Of a stretch of 64,000 nt of DNA, positions 8,095 through 15,816 are shown one piece after another. The DNA comes from Cohaesibacter intestini (GTDB taxonomy: Bacteria; Pseudomonadota; Alphaproteobacteria; Rhizobiales; Cohaesibacteraceae): NCBI RefSeq assembly GCF_003324485.1, contig NZ_QODK01000002.1, positions 868,001 through 932,000 of the forward strand, given 5' to 3'. Every line of letters begins with the position of its first letter. The first letter of the stretch is position 1. The notes beneath the pieces are model-generated. The model ran no database searches, was not told where the DNA came from, and saw nothing but the letters and a program-made list of their open reading frames with translations. A program made the position numbers and the translations under genes.

Positions 8095-9110
8095 GAAGGT
8101 CTGCCAACAAACTTGGCCAGCGGTGCCAGATTGTCGAGGAACTGATTCAGGCTCTTGTCCCATGTCCGCTCAAGCGCAAAGGCGCGACAGCCAGACTTGT
8201 CGATTTCCAGAGCCGCAAGACAGGCCTGCTGCAAATCCTCATGAAGAGCCCCAACGCCACTATCCTCCAACAGGTCAAGCGGTCCTGTGACGGGAAAGGC
8301 AGCAACCGGAACACCGCAGGCAAGCGCCTCTTGCTGGGTGTTGCCGAATGTGTCGGTCTTGCTTGGGAAGACGAACACGTCAGCAGCAGCCAGATGGCGT
8401 GCCAACTCCTTGCCAACCTTCTCGCCCAGAAAATGCGCGTCGGGATACTTCTTTTCCAAAAACGCCTTGTCCGGCCCCTTGCCAATCACGACCTTGCTAC
8501 CGGGCAGATCGAGCGACAGAAATGCCTCGAGATTCTTCTCGATCGCAACCCGGCCCATGCTCATAAAAATCGGCCTTGGCAAATCGAGCGCCACCGGATC
8601 CTCTGGCGTGAACAACTCGGTATCGACACCGCGCCCCCAACGAACCAGATTCTCGAACCCTCGGGTCTGCAACTCCAACTCCAGCGACTTGGTCGCCACC
8701 ATCACCCGTTCCCCGCGATTGTGAAAGCGCCGCAGCACAGAATAACTCCAAGAGACCGGAACACGGAAACGCTTGGCGATATATTCGGGAAATTTGGTGG
8801 TATAGCTGGTGGTGAAGGGCAGCCCCTGCTCAATGCAGACCGAGCGGGCGAAAAAGCCGATACTGCCCTCCGTCGCAACATGGATCGCATCGGGCTTGAA
8901 GGCAGCGATCCTGTCACGGATGATCCGTTTGCTCGGTAGGGCAAGGGGTATTTCGGGATAGCTCGGCAGCGGAATTGTTCGAAAGTCGTTTGGGCTGACA
9001 AAATCAAACACAATGCCACGCTCGGCGGCCAAGGCACCGACTGTGCTCAGGGTGCGGACGACCCCGTTGACCTGCGGATGCCATGCATCGGTTGCGACAA
9101 GAACCTTCAT
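8091..9110 (-). CDS. Glycosyltransferase family 4 protein
   Basis: A protein of 339 residues of GT-B fold. The N-terminal signature is VATDAWHPQVNGVVRTLSTV, typical of GT4 enzymes acting on lipid acceptors (mannosyl-, glucosyl- or sulfoquinovosyl-transferases). The C-terminal donor site is visible as SMGRVAIEKNLEAFL, and as KTDTFGNTQQEALACGVPVAAF with the ExxxxxxxE pair. It overlaps the next gene by four bases and lies 42 bases after the metallophosphoesterase. The acceptor and sugar are not known. In marine alphaproteobacteria a glycosyltransferase next to PlcP makes glycolipids that replace phospholipids, which is the role I infer. Confidence 0.8.
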   Translation of the reverse strand: MKVLVATDAWHPQVNGVVRTLSTVGALAAERGIVFDFVSPNDFRTIPLPSYPEIPLALPSKRIIRDRIAAFKPDAIHVATEGSIGFFARSVCIEQGLPFTTSYTTKFPEYIAKRFRVPVSWSYSVLRRFHNRGERVMVATKSLELELQTRGFENLVRWGRGVDTELFTPEDPVALDLPRPIFMSMGRVAIEKNLEAFLSLDLPGSKVVIGKGPDKAFLEKKYPDAHFLGEKVGKELARHLAAADVFVFPSKTDTFGNTQQEALACGVPVAAFPVTGPLDLLEDSGVGALHEDLQQACLAALEIDKSGCRAFALERTWDKSLNQFLDNLAPLAKFVGRPS

Positions 9111-9152
9111 CGAAACACCTGTCCCGGTTGTTCTGATATGCGTGGTGAAATG

Positions 9153-9962
9153 TCAGGCCATCGCCTGCGATGGTTGGACCGTCACGGAAACCGGCGCAAC
9201 GCCGCTTTCCTCACTCCAGCGGATCAGCTCGAACCGACCATCCTCATGCTCGACGATTGCCGTGCAGCTCTCCACCCAGTCCCCGGTATTGTAGTAGGTG
9301 ATGCCGAACTTATCGTGCATCTCCGCATGGTGGATGTGACCGCAAATGACGCCGTCCACGTCGAACTTTCTGGCTTCCTGACAGAGGGTCTCCTCAAAGG
9401 TGCCAATGAAGTTGACCGCATTTTTCACTTTCATCTTCGCCCAGGCCGACAAGGACCAATAGCGAAAGCCCAGCTTGCGACGCACAAAATTGAAGACGGT
9501 ATTGAGCGCCAGTGCGAAGGAATAGGCCCAGTCACCGAAATGGGCGAGCCATTTGGCATGACGGACCACCATGTCATATTGATCGCCGTGGATCACCAGC
9601 ATGCGCTTGCCATCAGCGGTCTCGTGAATGTCATGTTCAAGCACTTCGACACCACCGAAATGGGCGCCGTAATAGCTGCGCAGAAACTCATCGTGATTGC
9701 CGGGAACATAAATGATCCGAGCACCCTTGCGCGCCTTGCGCAACAGCTTCTGCACCACATCATTGTGCGCCTGCGGCCAATACCAGCGGCTTTGCAGACG
9801 CCAGCCATCCACGATATCCCCGACCAGATAGATCGTGTCCGCATCGTGATATTTGAGGAAGTCCAGCAACATGTCTGCCTGACAGCCGCGGGAGCCCAAA
9901 TGAACATCGGAGAGGAACATGGTCCGGTGTTTGTATTGTCCTTCATCGTTCGACTGCGTCAT
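9153..9962 (-). CDS. Calcineurin-like metallophosphoesterase, PlcP / LpxH-like
   Basis: A protein of 269 residues with the complete metallophosphoesterase set: SDVHLGS, GDIVDGW, PGNHDE, VIHGDQYD and CGHIHH, which bind two metal ions. Databases usually call the family 'UDP-2,3-diacylglucosamine diphosphatase'. A close relative in Sinorhizobium meliloti, PlcP, is instead a phospholipase C that releases diacylglycerol under phosphate starvation. The two glycosyltransferases that follow in the operon favour the PlcP role here. ATG 9962 was chosen; a GTG six codons earlier is also possible. Function confidence is lower than family confidence. Confidence 0.82.
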   Translation of the reverse strand: MTQSNDEGQYKHRTMFLSDVHLGSRGCQADMLLDFLKYHDADTIYLVGDIVDGWRLQSRWYWPQAHNDVVQKLLRKARKGARIIYVPGNHDEFLRSYYGAHFGGVEVLEHDIHETADGKRMLVIHGDQYDMVVRHAKWLAHFGDWAYSFALALNTVFNFVRRKLGFRYWSLSAWAKMKVKNAVNFIGTFEETLCQEARKFDVDGVICGHIHHAEMHDKFGITYYNTGDWVESCTAIVEHEDGRFELIRWSEESGVAPVSVTVQPSQAMA

Positions 9963-10017
9963 GGGTCTGCTCTGATTCACTGTCGCGTTAAGAGATGCGC
10001 CACCTTTTAAGAACAGC

Positions 10018-10035
10018 CTGTCTCACTTTTGTGAC
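10018..10035 (+). promoter_or_regulatory. Possible PHO-box-like site upstream of the PlcP-like gene
   Basis: Two imperfect 7-base repeats, CTGTCTC and TTGTGAC, start exactly 11 bases apart, the spacing of a PhoB box. Each matches the CTGTCA(T/C) consensus at about five of seven positions. The site lies about 56 bases upstream of the PlcP-like start. The match is weak and only the gene context makes it worth noting. Confidence 0.25.
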
Positions 10036-10070
10036 AATGAGGGAAAAAGCCACCCATACGCTTGCAGACA

Positions 10071-10100
10071 TAAACAAAAGGAGGGCCGAATGGCCCTCCT
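10071..10100 (-). terminator. Intrinsic terminator of the FadL-like gene
   Basis: A 9-bp perfect stem (AGGAGGGCC / GGCCCTCCT) with a four-base loop, followed on the minus strand by TTTTGTTTA. It begins 32 bases after the stop of the FadL-like gene. Confidence 0.85.
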
Positions 10101-10131
10101 CTACACAGTCAAAATCGCATGAAAGCAAAGA

Positions 10132-11433
10132 TCAGTATTTACGATCGATTGGATCGTCATTGGCGAACAGTGGGTCCGGTTTCCACTTGTACCGCATGGC
10201 GACACTGACGATATCGGCAGCGGAATCCGCGGTGCCGGCATAGCTGATTGCGCCACCACCGATCGCACCGGAAACTTTGACGTCATCCTTGATGAAGAGA
10301 TGGCTATAGCCGACATCAACCGAGAATTTGTCGCTGACATTGTAGGACGCACCAAGGCTGGCCCACAGACGATCCGCATCCGGCAGACGCAGGTTGCGGT
10401 GATTGTCTGGAATAGGAGATTTCTCCCAACCAAGACCACCACGCAGCGTCAGATTTTCATTATGCTTATATTCGCCGCCAACAGACGCATACCAGCCATC
10501 CTTATAGCCGAAATGCAGTGAAGTCCCTGCAGGGCTGCCGTTGATCGGAATCGGGTCCTTGAGCTCGCTCCAGCGGGTATATTCAAAGCCAGCGAGGAAA
10601 GCAAAGCGATCCGAGATTTCCTGACGCAAGCCAACGGTGACCGATGTCGGCAACGTCAGATTGGCAGTAATTGGTGCAGTGAAGGTAGCAGCTGGCAATG
10701 GAGCAGCGGTGTTCAGATATTGGGTGCCCGCCAGATTGAACTTGGTTTCGTGCCGATAGCCGATACCGATGGTGGTGCCTTTGCGTGGCGTGATGGTGAT
10801 ACCGGCACTGAGGGTTGGAGCCCAGTCATCCCCTTTAAGCTCTTGTGCCAGAACGCCAGGCTGAGCCGCAGTCATACGCACATCAGTATACATGGCACCG
10901 ACGCCAACACCGACGCTGAAAGCATCGTTGATGCGGTAAGCAATATTCACCTTGGCGTCCATGGTGAAGATCTTGGACGTCGCGGCATGGAAGGAAGATC
11001 CTGATGGGTTCCGGGCTTTGGTGGCCATGCCATAAGGCGCGTTCACACTCAGACCGACAAACAAATCATCGGTCAACTGCGCACCCATATAGGAAGCAGG
11101 CACAAGCGCATCCAGACCGACATCGCCGGGATCAGCAGTACCAAAAGAGCCGGAGGTCAAATTCACGTCGGTGCGTGGGATGACGAAGCTGGCAACGCTT
11201 TCGGTGCTTATGCCGCCAACCTGCGTCAGGGTGGCCGGGTTCCAGAACATCGAAGACAGGCCGCCACCCGCCGCGATACCGGCGAAGGACGCCCCTTGCC
11301 CGATAGCACTCTGCTCGCGCAGAGCGAAGCCGCCGGCTTCAGCGCTGGTTGTCGATACAGAAGCAACTGCGCCAACCAGCGCAACAGACGCAACAGTGCT
11401 TCTGAGAAGCTTTTTATACTTTTGCTGAGACAC
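10132..11433 (-). CDS. FadL/OmpP1-family outer membrane transporter
   Basis: About 433 residues. A signal peptide covers roughly residues 1-32 (KYKKLL, hydrophobic STVASVALVGAVASV, cut near SAEAG). The mature N-terminus GGFALREQSAIGQGASFAG followed by FWNPATLT is the FadL hatch with its conserved NPA. The rest alternates like a beta-barrel and ends in an aromatic strand (VAMRYKW). It should take up long-chain fatty acids or other hydrophobic compounds across the outer membrane. I chose GTG 11433 because GGAGGA lies five bases upstream; ATG 11445 sits on top of that ribosome site. It has its own terminator and no operon partner. Confidence 0.88.
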   Translation of the reverse strand: MSQQKYKKLLRSTVASVALVGAVASVSTTSAEAGGFALREQSAIGQGASFAGIAAGGGLSSMFWNPATLTQVGGISTESVASFVIPRTDVNLTSGSFGTADPGDVGLDALVPASYMGAQLTDDLFVGLSVNAPYGMATKARNPSGSSFHAATSKIFTMDAKVNIAYRINDAFSVGVGVGAMYTDVRMTAAQPGVLAQELKGDDWAPTLSAGITITPRKGTTIGIGYRHETKFNLAGTQYLNTAAPLPAATFTAPITANLTLPTSVTVGLRQEISDRFAFLAGFEYTRWSELKDPIPINGSPAGTSLHFGYKDGWYASVGGEYKHNENLTLRGGLGWEKSPIPDNHRNLRLPDADRLWASLGASYNVSDKFSVDVGYSHLFIKDDVKVSGAIGGGAISYAGTADSAADIVSVAMRYKWKPDPLFANDDPIDRKY

Positions 11434-11874
11434 GAATTCCTCCATCACCCATATGTGTTCTTGTGCCAATTGTGGCATTTTGGTGAAATGTCACACAGGC
11501 AAATTCCCCAAATCAAGCCCCTCGAAAGGCCCTGCGCGGCGGAATGCGGCAAATTGTCAGGGAAATGGACATTCCGATCCGGCAAAAAACTAACACCCGT
11601 TCTTTGAGTGACAGCACTGTCCAAAAATGAGCTGAAATTTCATGAAAACTATCATGCACTTACAAAGCGCCAAGTTGCATCCAATGCCCTGTGCGGAACC
11701 TCCTTCCCTAAGGAGATACCCTTACGTCACTGAAAAGCTTAACTTTTTGTGAAAAATCGGGGATAACTTTACCAAGCGACCAAAATCGTCACATCTGTTT
11801 CACCAGAAACAAAGTCTTACCTTTACGTAAGTCTAGATTCTTCCCGATAGCCTGATACCGATCCGCCCGGTCTA
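11434..11874. other. 441-base intergenic region
   Basis: No plausible gene. It lies between the FadL-like gene start and the end of the EamA gene, both on the minus strand, so it must hold the FadL-like promoter and its control sites. CTTACGT occurs twice (11723 and 11828 regions) and CTTAC-N6-GTAAG forms a small inverted repeat near 11818-11833. No operator can be named. Confidence 0.5.
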
Positions 11875-12780
11875 CTAAAGCGCCTTGCTGCGATTTTCGG
11901 CCTTGCGGGCGACGCCCAGTCGCCTCTCGCGTTCAACCACGAACAAACCGGCCAAAATCACGATGGTACCGCCAAGCAGAACGGTGTTTGAGGGATATTC
12001 ATCAAACAGCAAAATGCCCATCAGAACCGCCCAGACCATGTTGATATAGTCGAACGACGCCAACAGCGAGGCTTCCGTCAAACGGAACGCCTGCGTGGTC
12101 AGGATTTGCGCCACACCGCCCAGCAACCCTGCAAAGACGAGCAGGAGAATGGTCTGCCAATCCGGCAAGACCCATCCCCAATAGAGACTGATCAGCGAAA
12201 AGGCCGAGGCGGTGACGAAGAAATAGAACATGATCGCCGCATTCTTCTCGGTCTTTGTCATCTTGCGCACGAGGATCGCGGCAAAGGCCATGAAGACCGT
12301 GGATATCGCCGCCAGCATTGCTCCCAGCATGCCGGTCTCACCAATCGGTTGCCCCAGCCGCGGATACAGAATAACCAGCACCCCGACAAACCCGACACCC
12401 ACCGCACTCCAGCGATAGATCCCGACATCTTCCTTCAGGACAATCGCCGCCAGCGCCACAATCATCAATGGCGTCAGAAAGGATATCGCCGTGGCTTCGG
12501 GCAGTGGCAACATGCTGATAGCTGTGAACCAGGTGAACATCGCCGAGGCACCGATCACCGACCGGCGCACATGCATCCACGGATTGGCGGTGCGAATACA
12601 ATCACGCCAATCCCCCTGCATAACCGCCATCACCGCCAGAGGGATCAATGCAAAAAAGCTTCTGGCAAAGACGATCTCTCCGGTGGGAACCACCGTCGCA
12701 GCATGTTTGACAATGGCGATCATCACCGCGAACAACATTGTCGCCAAGAGCTTTAATCCGATACCAACAAGCGAAGTCAT
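11875..12780 (-). CDS. EamA/DMT-family transporter
   Basis: A protein of 301 residues with ten predicted membrane spans in two EamA repeats, as usual for the drug/metabolite transporter superfamily. The first repeat holds GEIVFARSFFALIPLAV and a span of about LPLPEATAISFLTPLMIVAL. The second ends with LLFDEYPSNTVLLGGTIVILAGL, and a basic tail follows. The substrate is unknown. GGTAGGA lies eight bases before the ATG. It is divergent from a second EamA gene at 13157, with which it shares architecture but modest identity; both keep the 'E-A-T-(S/T)-F' motif. Confidence 0.88.
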   Translation of the reverse strand: MTSLVGIGLKLLATMLFAVMIAIVKHAATVVPTGEIVFARSFFALIPLAVMAVMQGDWRDCIRTANPWMHVRRSVIGASAMFTWFTAISMLPLPEATAISFLTPLMIVALAAIVLKEDVGIYRWSAVGVGFVGVLVILYPRLGQPIGETGMLGAMLAAISTVFMAFAAILVRKMTKTEKNAAIMFYFFVTASAFSLISLYWGWVLPDWQTILLLVFAGLLGGVAQILTTQAFRLTEASLLASFDYINMVWAVLMGILLFDEYPSNTVLLGGTIVILAGLFVVERERRLGVARKAENRSKAL

Positions 12781-13156
12781 GAATACATCCTACCAACACG
12801 CGCAAAGCGATCCTGTTGGTTCACAAAGGCCGGTTTATGAAATGGTCAAGACGCAATGGAATGCCGTATCAACACCATCGCCAATGAAGGGACATACAAC
12901 CTCTCGCTTTTGCATGCGGAAATCAAGGCAAAAAATCGGCCATCCATTCAGGCCTTACCCACGCCTTGTCCCACGGTATCGGTAAAGACAAATCCCTATA
13001 GCCTTTTGCTTTTCCATTCCGGACCTGATAGTTTGAAGCCATTCCCAGTTCGGCGCGCAACCGACACCGACGATCCCCCGCATTTGATATCCTTCTCAGA
13101 CTTCTGACAAAGTCGTGAGTCAGGCGCGCGTCATCAACGCAAAAACTCGGCCCCCT
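12781..13156. other. Intergenic region between two divergent EamA genes
   Basis: About 375 bases with no supported gene. Promoters for both divergent transporters must lie here. I see no convincing -35/-10 pair or operator. Confidence 0.4.
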
Positions 13157-14095
13157 ATGCCCCATACGCAAGATATGATCCGGCGTTTCAACGCCAGCTC
13201 GGACCCGGTCAGAGCTCTGCTGATGCTATTTGTTTCCATGATATGCTTCGCCATCTGCGTTGCGATGATCAAGCAACTCGGTCAGCGGATGCATGTTGCT
13301 GAGATTATTGCCCTGAGACAAATCTTCATGGTGCTGGCGCTGGTGCCTGCGGTCCGACAGGCCCGCCTTCACAGCTGGATGCTCCATCGGCCGGGCTTGC
13401 TAATGCTGCGCAGTTCGATTGCCTTTTTCTCGATCCTGTGCGGCTTCACAGCAATCATCAACCTGCCGCTTGCCACCGCAACGACCCTGAGCTTCAGCCG
13501 TACCTTCTTCATCACCGTCTTTGCCGTTCTGATCCTCAAGGAAACAGTCGGTCCGCGCCGGATCGGCGCTCTGCTGATCGGCTTTCTGGGTATTCTGATC
13601 ATTGCCCGCCCGCTGGATCTGGTCAGCCAGGGCCTTTCAGGCATCGACGTCAATATCCTGCTGGCAGTCATTTCGGCGGCAGGCATTGGCATTGGCCAGA
13701 TCATTGTCCGCATTCAGGCCCGCGCAGACTCACCGGTTCTGATGGTGACCTGGCAGGCCATTCTGATCGGTCTTGCCATGGCTCCGATCGCCTATTGGAA
13801 CTGGGTGACCCCGACATGGGCAGAATGGGGCATCCTGATCATGGTTGGAATCCTGACCAGCTTTGCCCAATGGACGATGGTCAATGCGTTCAAGCTGACC
13901 GAGGCCACGTTCCTTGCCCCCTTTGACTATTTCCGGCTGATCCTGTCCGCCCTGATCGGTTGGCTGGTTTTCAATGAATGGCCAGATTCCTACACATGGC
14001 TGGGTGCGGCCATCATCTTCCTCTCCACCTTCTACATCATGCGCCGGGAAGCCAGCCTGAAACGAAAGCGCCCCGAACCTGTCAGCCTGAAATGA
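13157..14095 (+). CDS. EamA/DMT-family transporter
   Basis: About 312 residues with ten membrane spans in two EamA repeats. Signatures are RQIFMVLALVPAVRQ, the span LPLATATTLSFSRTFFITVFAVLIL, and in the second repeat FKLTEATFLAPFDYFRLILSAL. The C-terminus is polar and basic. The start is uncertain: GTG 13115, ATG 13157 and ATG 13175 are all in frame and none has a strong ribosome site. I took 13157. The substrate is unknown. A hairpin 30 bases after the stop could help end transcription, though its T-run faces the other strand. Confidence 0.85.
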   Translation: MPHTQDMIRRFNASSDPVRALLMLFVSMICFAICVAMIKQLGQRMHVAEIIALRQIFMVLALVPAVRQARLHSWMLHRPGLLMLRSSIAFFSILCGFTAIINLPLATATTLSFSRTFFITVFAVLILKETVGPRRIGALLIGFLGILIIARPLDLVSQGLSGIDVNILLAVISAAGIGIGQIIVRIQARADSPVLMVTWQAILIGLAMAPIAYWNWVTPTWAEWGILIMVGILTSFAQWTMVNAFKLTEATFLAPFDYFRLILSALIGWLVFNEWPDSYTWLGAAIIFLSTFYIMRREASLKRKRPEPVSLK

Positions 14096-14116
14096 AAGAT
14101 GAAAGTCCCAGCTGAC

Positions 14117-14141
14117 ACAAAAATGCCGGACATTGTCCGGC
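14117..14141 (-). terminator. Hairpin, terminator for the minus strand
   Basis: GCCGGAC-ATT-GTCCGGC stem (14125-14141), followed on the minus strand by ATTTTTG. It would stop transcription from the DUF465 gene about 200 bases upstream, and may shield the convergent EamA gene. Confidence 0.6.
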
Positions 14142-14335
14142 TTGCACGATCCATCCAAACCGAACAAGAGGCAACCTGCAAAACAAGGTCAAACTCCCCC
14201 GCCCCGAGCTTCCTCTCAGGGTTGGCATTCACATCGAAAAGTCAGGGGGCCATCGCGCCTGTTTTGCAGTAAATCGGTCCGAGCGGCTCAACGACAAACC
14301 GTCCTCCCACGCGAGGCCTCCCTTTTCGCATTCTA

Positions 14336-14572
14336 TTATTGTTGCAATCGCGCAGAAACCTGATCCAGAAGCGTAAGGCGTGTTTTTTTCAAGTCCTCCA
14401 AGTGGAAGTCAGAAGCATGTTTTTCCTCATGCTCGATTCTAATAATCGCGTCATTCACTTTCGAATATTCAGCTGCAAGCCTCAAGAAATCGTCGTCCTC
14501 GACCAGAAGGGCTTGCAATTTCTCAACATCCTCGGGAAACTCTTCCCGAAGCTTGTGCGTTTCGTGAAACAT
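14336..14572 (-). CDS. DUF465 (YdcH-family) small helical protein
   Basis: A protein of 78 residues, highly charged and helical. It fits the DUF465/YdcH pattern: F at the N-terminus, a central FLRLAAEYSKVNDAIIRIE helix (the L...H/YxxlxxxIxrlE motif), and the C-terminal LEDLKKTRLTLLDQVSARL helix (LKKxRLxLkDqi). The family's function is unknown. GGGAGAAGAAG precedes the ATG. It stands alone. Confidence 0.85.
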   Translation of the reverse strand: MFHETHKLREEFPEDVEKLQALLVEDDDFLRLAAEYSKVNDAIIRIEHEEKHASDFHLEDLKKTRLTLLDQVSARLQQ

Positions 14573-14800
14573 TGTCTTCTTCTCCCTATTGCTGCCCTTT
14601 GAGTGTGCGCCCCCCCTACCGGACGGACTTTGAAGCAGATCAATATGAGGGGAAATTTCAAAAAAACTAAAGTATATATCCCAGTCTGTTTTTGGGTTCT
14701 ATCTGTCCAAAAGACCAGTTAGCCATGCACATTCCTGATAGCTTGAAAAATGCCCTGCAAAAAACAACAAACCCCAGCCTTTTCCGGTGGTTTGGGCGAT

Positions 14801-15172
14801 ATGGCAAACTGCCCGACAGACGGCGGGATCTATGTCCTGCTGGCACGATTGGAGCAACCTTTGACGATCACCCGGCCGCGTTTGGCAGAGCTGGAGCCGG
14901 GACTGTATGTCTATGTCGGCAGCGCTTATGGGCCGGGTGGCCTGCGATCCCGTCTGGCCCGTCATTTGCGACCCAACAAGCCCCTGCGCTGGCACATTGA
15001 CCAGATCACCACCAGAGCTGAAACAAAATATGCCATTGGCTGGACGGATGGTAAGGAGTGCGAATTGCAGGCTGCTCTGGCGGCAGGTGGCAACATCACC
15101 TACCCATTGCCGGTCTTTGGCAGCTCGGATTGCCGCAGCTGCCCCTCGCACCTGCTCAGGATCATCCTCTGA
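14801..15172 (+). CDS. GIY-YIG nuclease-like protein, DUF123 family
   Basis: About 123 residues. It holds the GIY-YIG-type elements of the DUF123 group: GGIYVLLARL, the LYVYVGSAYGPGG strand-loop, RLARHL, WHIDQI, the conserved ECELQ glutamate, and a C-terminal FGSSDCRSCPSHL with the Cys/His pattern. The family is found near DNA-repair genes in some organisms, but its substrate is not established. ATG 14801 begins shortly before the domain; ATG 14750 in the same frame would add 17 polar residues. It converges on the MOSC gene, seven bases away. Confidence 0.82.
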   Translation: MANCPTDGGIYVLLARLEQPLTITRPRLAELEPGLYVYVGSAYGPGGLRSRLARHLRPNKPLRWHIDQITTRAETKYAIGWTDGKECELQAALAAGGNITYPLPVFGSSDCRSCPSHLLRIIL

Positions 15173-15178
15173 TCGTCA

Positions 15179-15730
15179 TCAGACCCGTTCAAGCGGTTTG
15201 TGCGGTTCGGGCGGCAGGATAAAACTGATCCTGTCACCGGGCTTGACCACACCACCCGCACGGACAATGCCCATCACCCCGGCCTTGCGAATAAGGCCTC
15301 CCTCGTCCCCCTTGACCAGCATCACCGACAGCAGTCCCGGCTGCCAGTCATTGATCTGCTGGCAGGGATTGCGCAAGCCAGTCAATGTCACCTCGGCCGT
15401 CGCACCAATCCGCAACAAGGTGCCTGTCGGCAGAGACAAAAGGTCAATGCCGGACGTGGTGATATTCTCCCCCAAATCCCCGGCCTCGACGCTAAATCCC
15501 TTCCCTGCGGCCTCATCAAACAGCTCGCTATGGATCAGGTGCACCTGCCTGAGGTTAGGCTGCGTGGGATCAACCCGCACCCGCGAGCGATGCTTCACCG
15601 TCTCCCCCATGTGAGCATCTCCTTCCACCCCCAATCCCTCAAGCAGTCGGATCTCGGTTTGGAGGGCTTTGGAAAAACCATGATGATCACTGGAAGCGAC
15701 GGCAAGAATGGTTCCGTTGGGGCGGGGCAT
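15179..15730 (-). CDS. MOSC domain-containing protein
   Basis: A protein of 183 residues that is essentially one MOSC domain. Visible features are GLGVEGDAHMGETVKHR, the QVHLIHSELFDE strand, the GDLGENITTSGIDL motif that surrounds the active region, and the conserved Cys in TGLRNPCQQIN. MOSC proteins are thought to handle sulfur or bind a molybdenum cofactor; standalone ones like this resemble YiiM and have no assigned substrate. ATG 15730 is preceded by GGAG at a good distance; a longer frame to 15820 would run into the leuA terminator. Confidence 0.88.
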   Translation of the reverse strand: MPRPNGTILAVASSDHHGFSKALQTEIRLLEGLGVEGDAHMGETVKHRSRVRVDPTQPNLRQVHLIHSELFDEAAGKGFSVEAGDLGENITTSGIDLLSLPTGTLLRIGATAEVTLTGLRNPCQQINDWQPGLLSVMLVKGDEGGLIRKAGVMGIVRAGGVVKPGDRISFILPPEPHKPLERV

Positions 15731-15764
15731 GAGGCACGTCTCCAATGAAAAAACTGACGGGAAA

Positions 15765-15795
15765 GAAAAAGGGCGGGATGTCTCCCGCCCTTTTT
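15765..15795. terminator. Bidirectional intrinsic terminator
   Basis: GGGCGGGA (15771-15778), four-base loop, TCCCGCCC (15783-15790), with A-run before and T-run after. It ends leuA transcription on the minus strand. Confidence 0.85.
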
Positions 15796-15816
15796 CGCAT
15801 GGGATTGATCTGTTGA

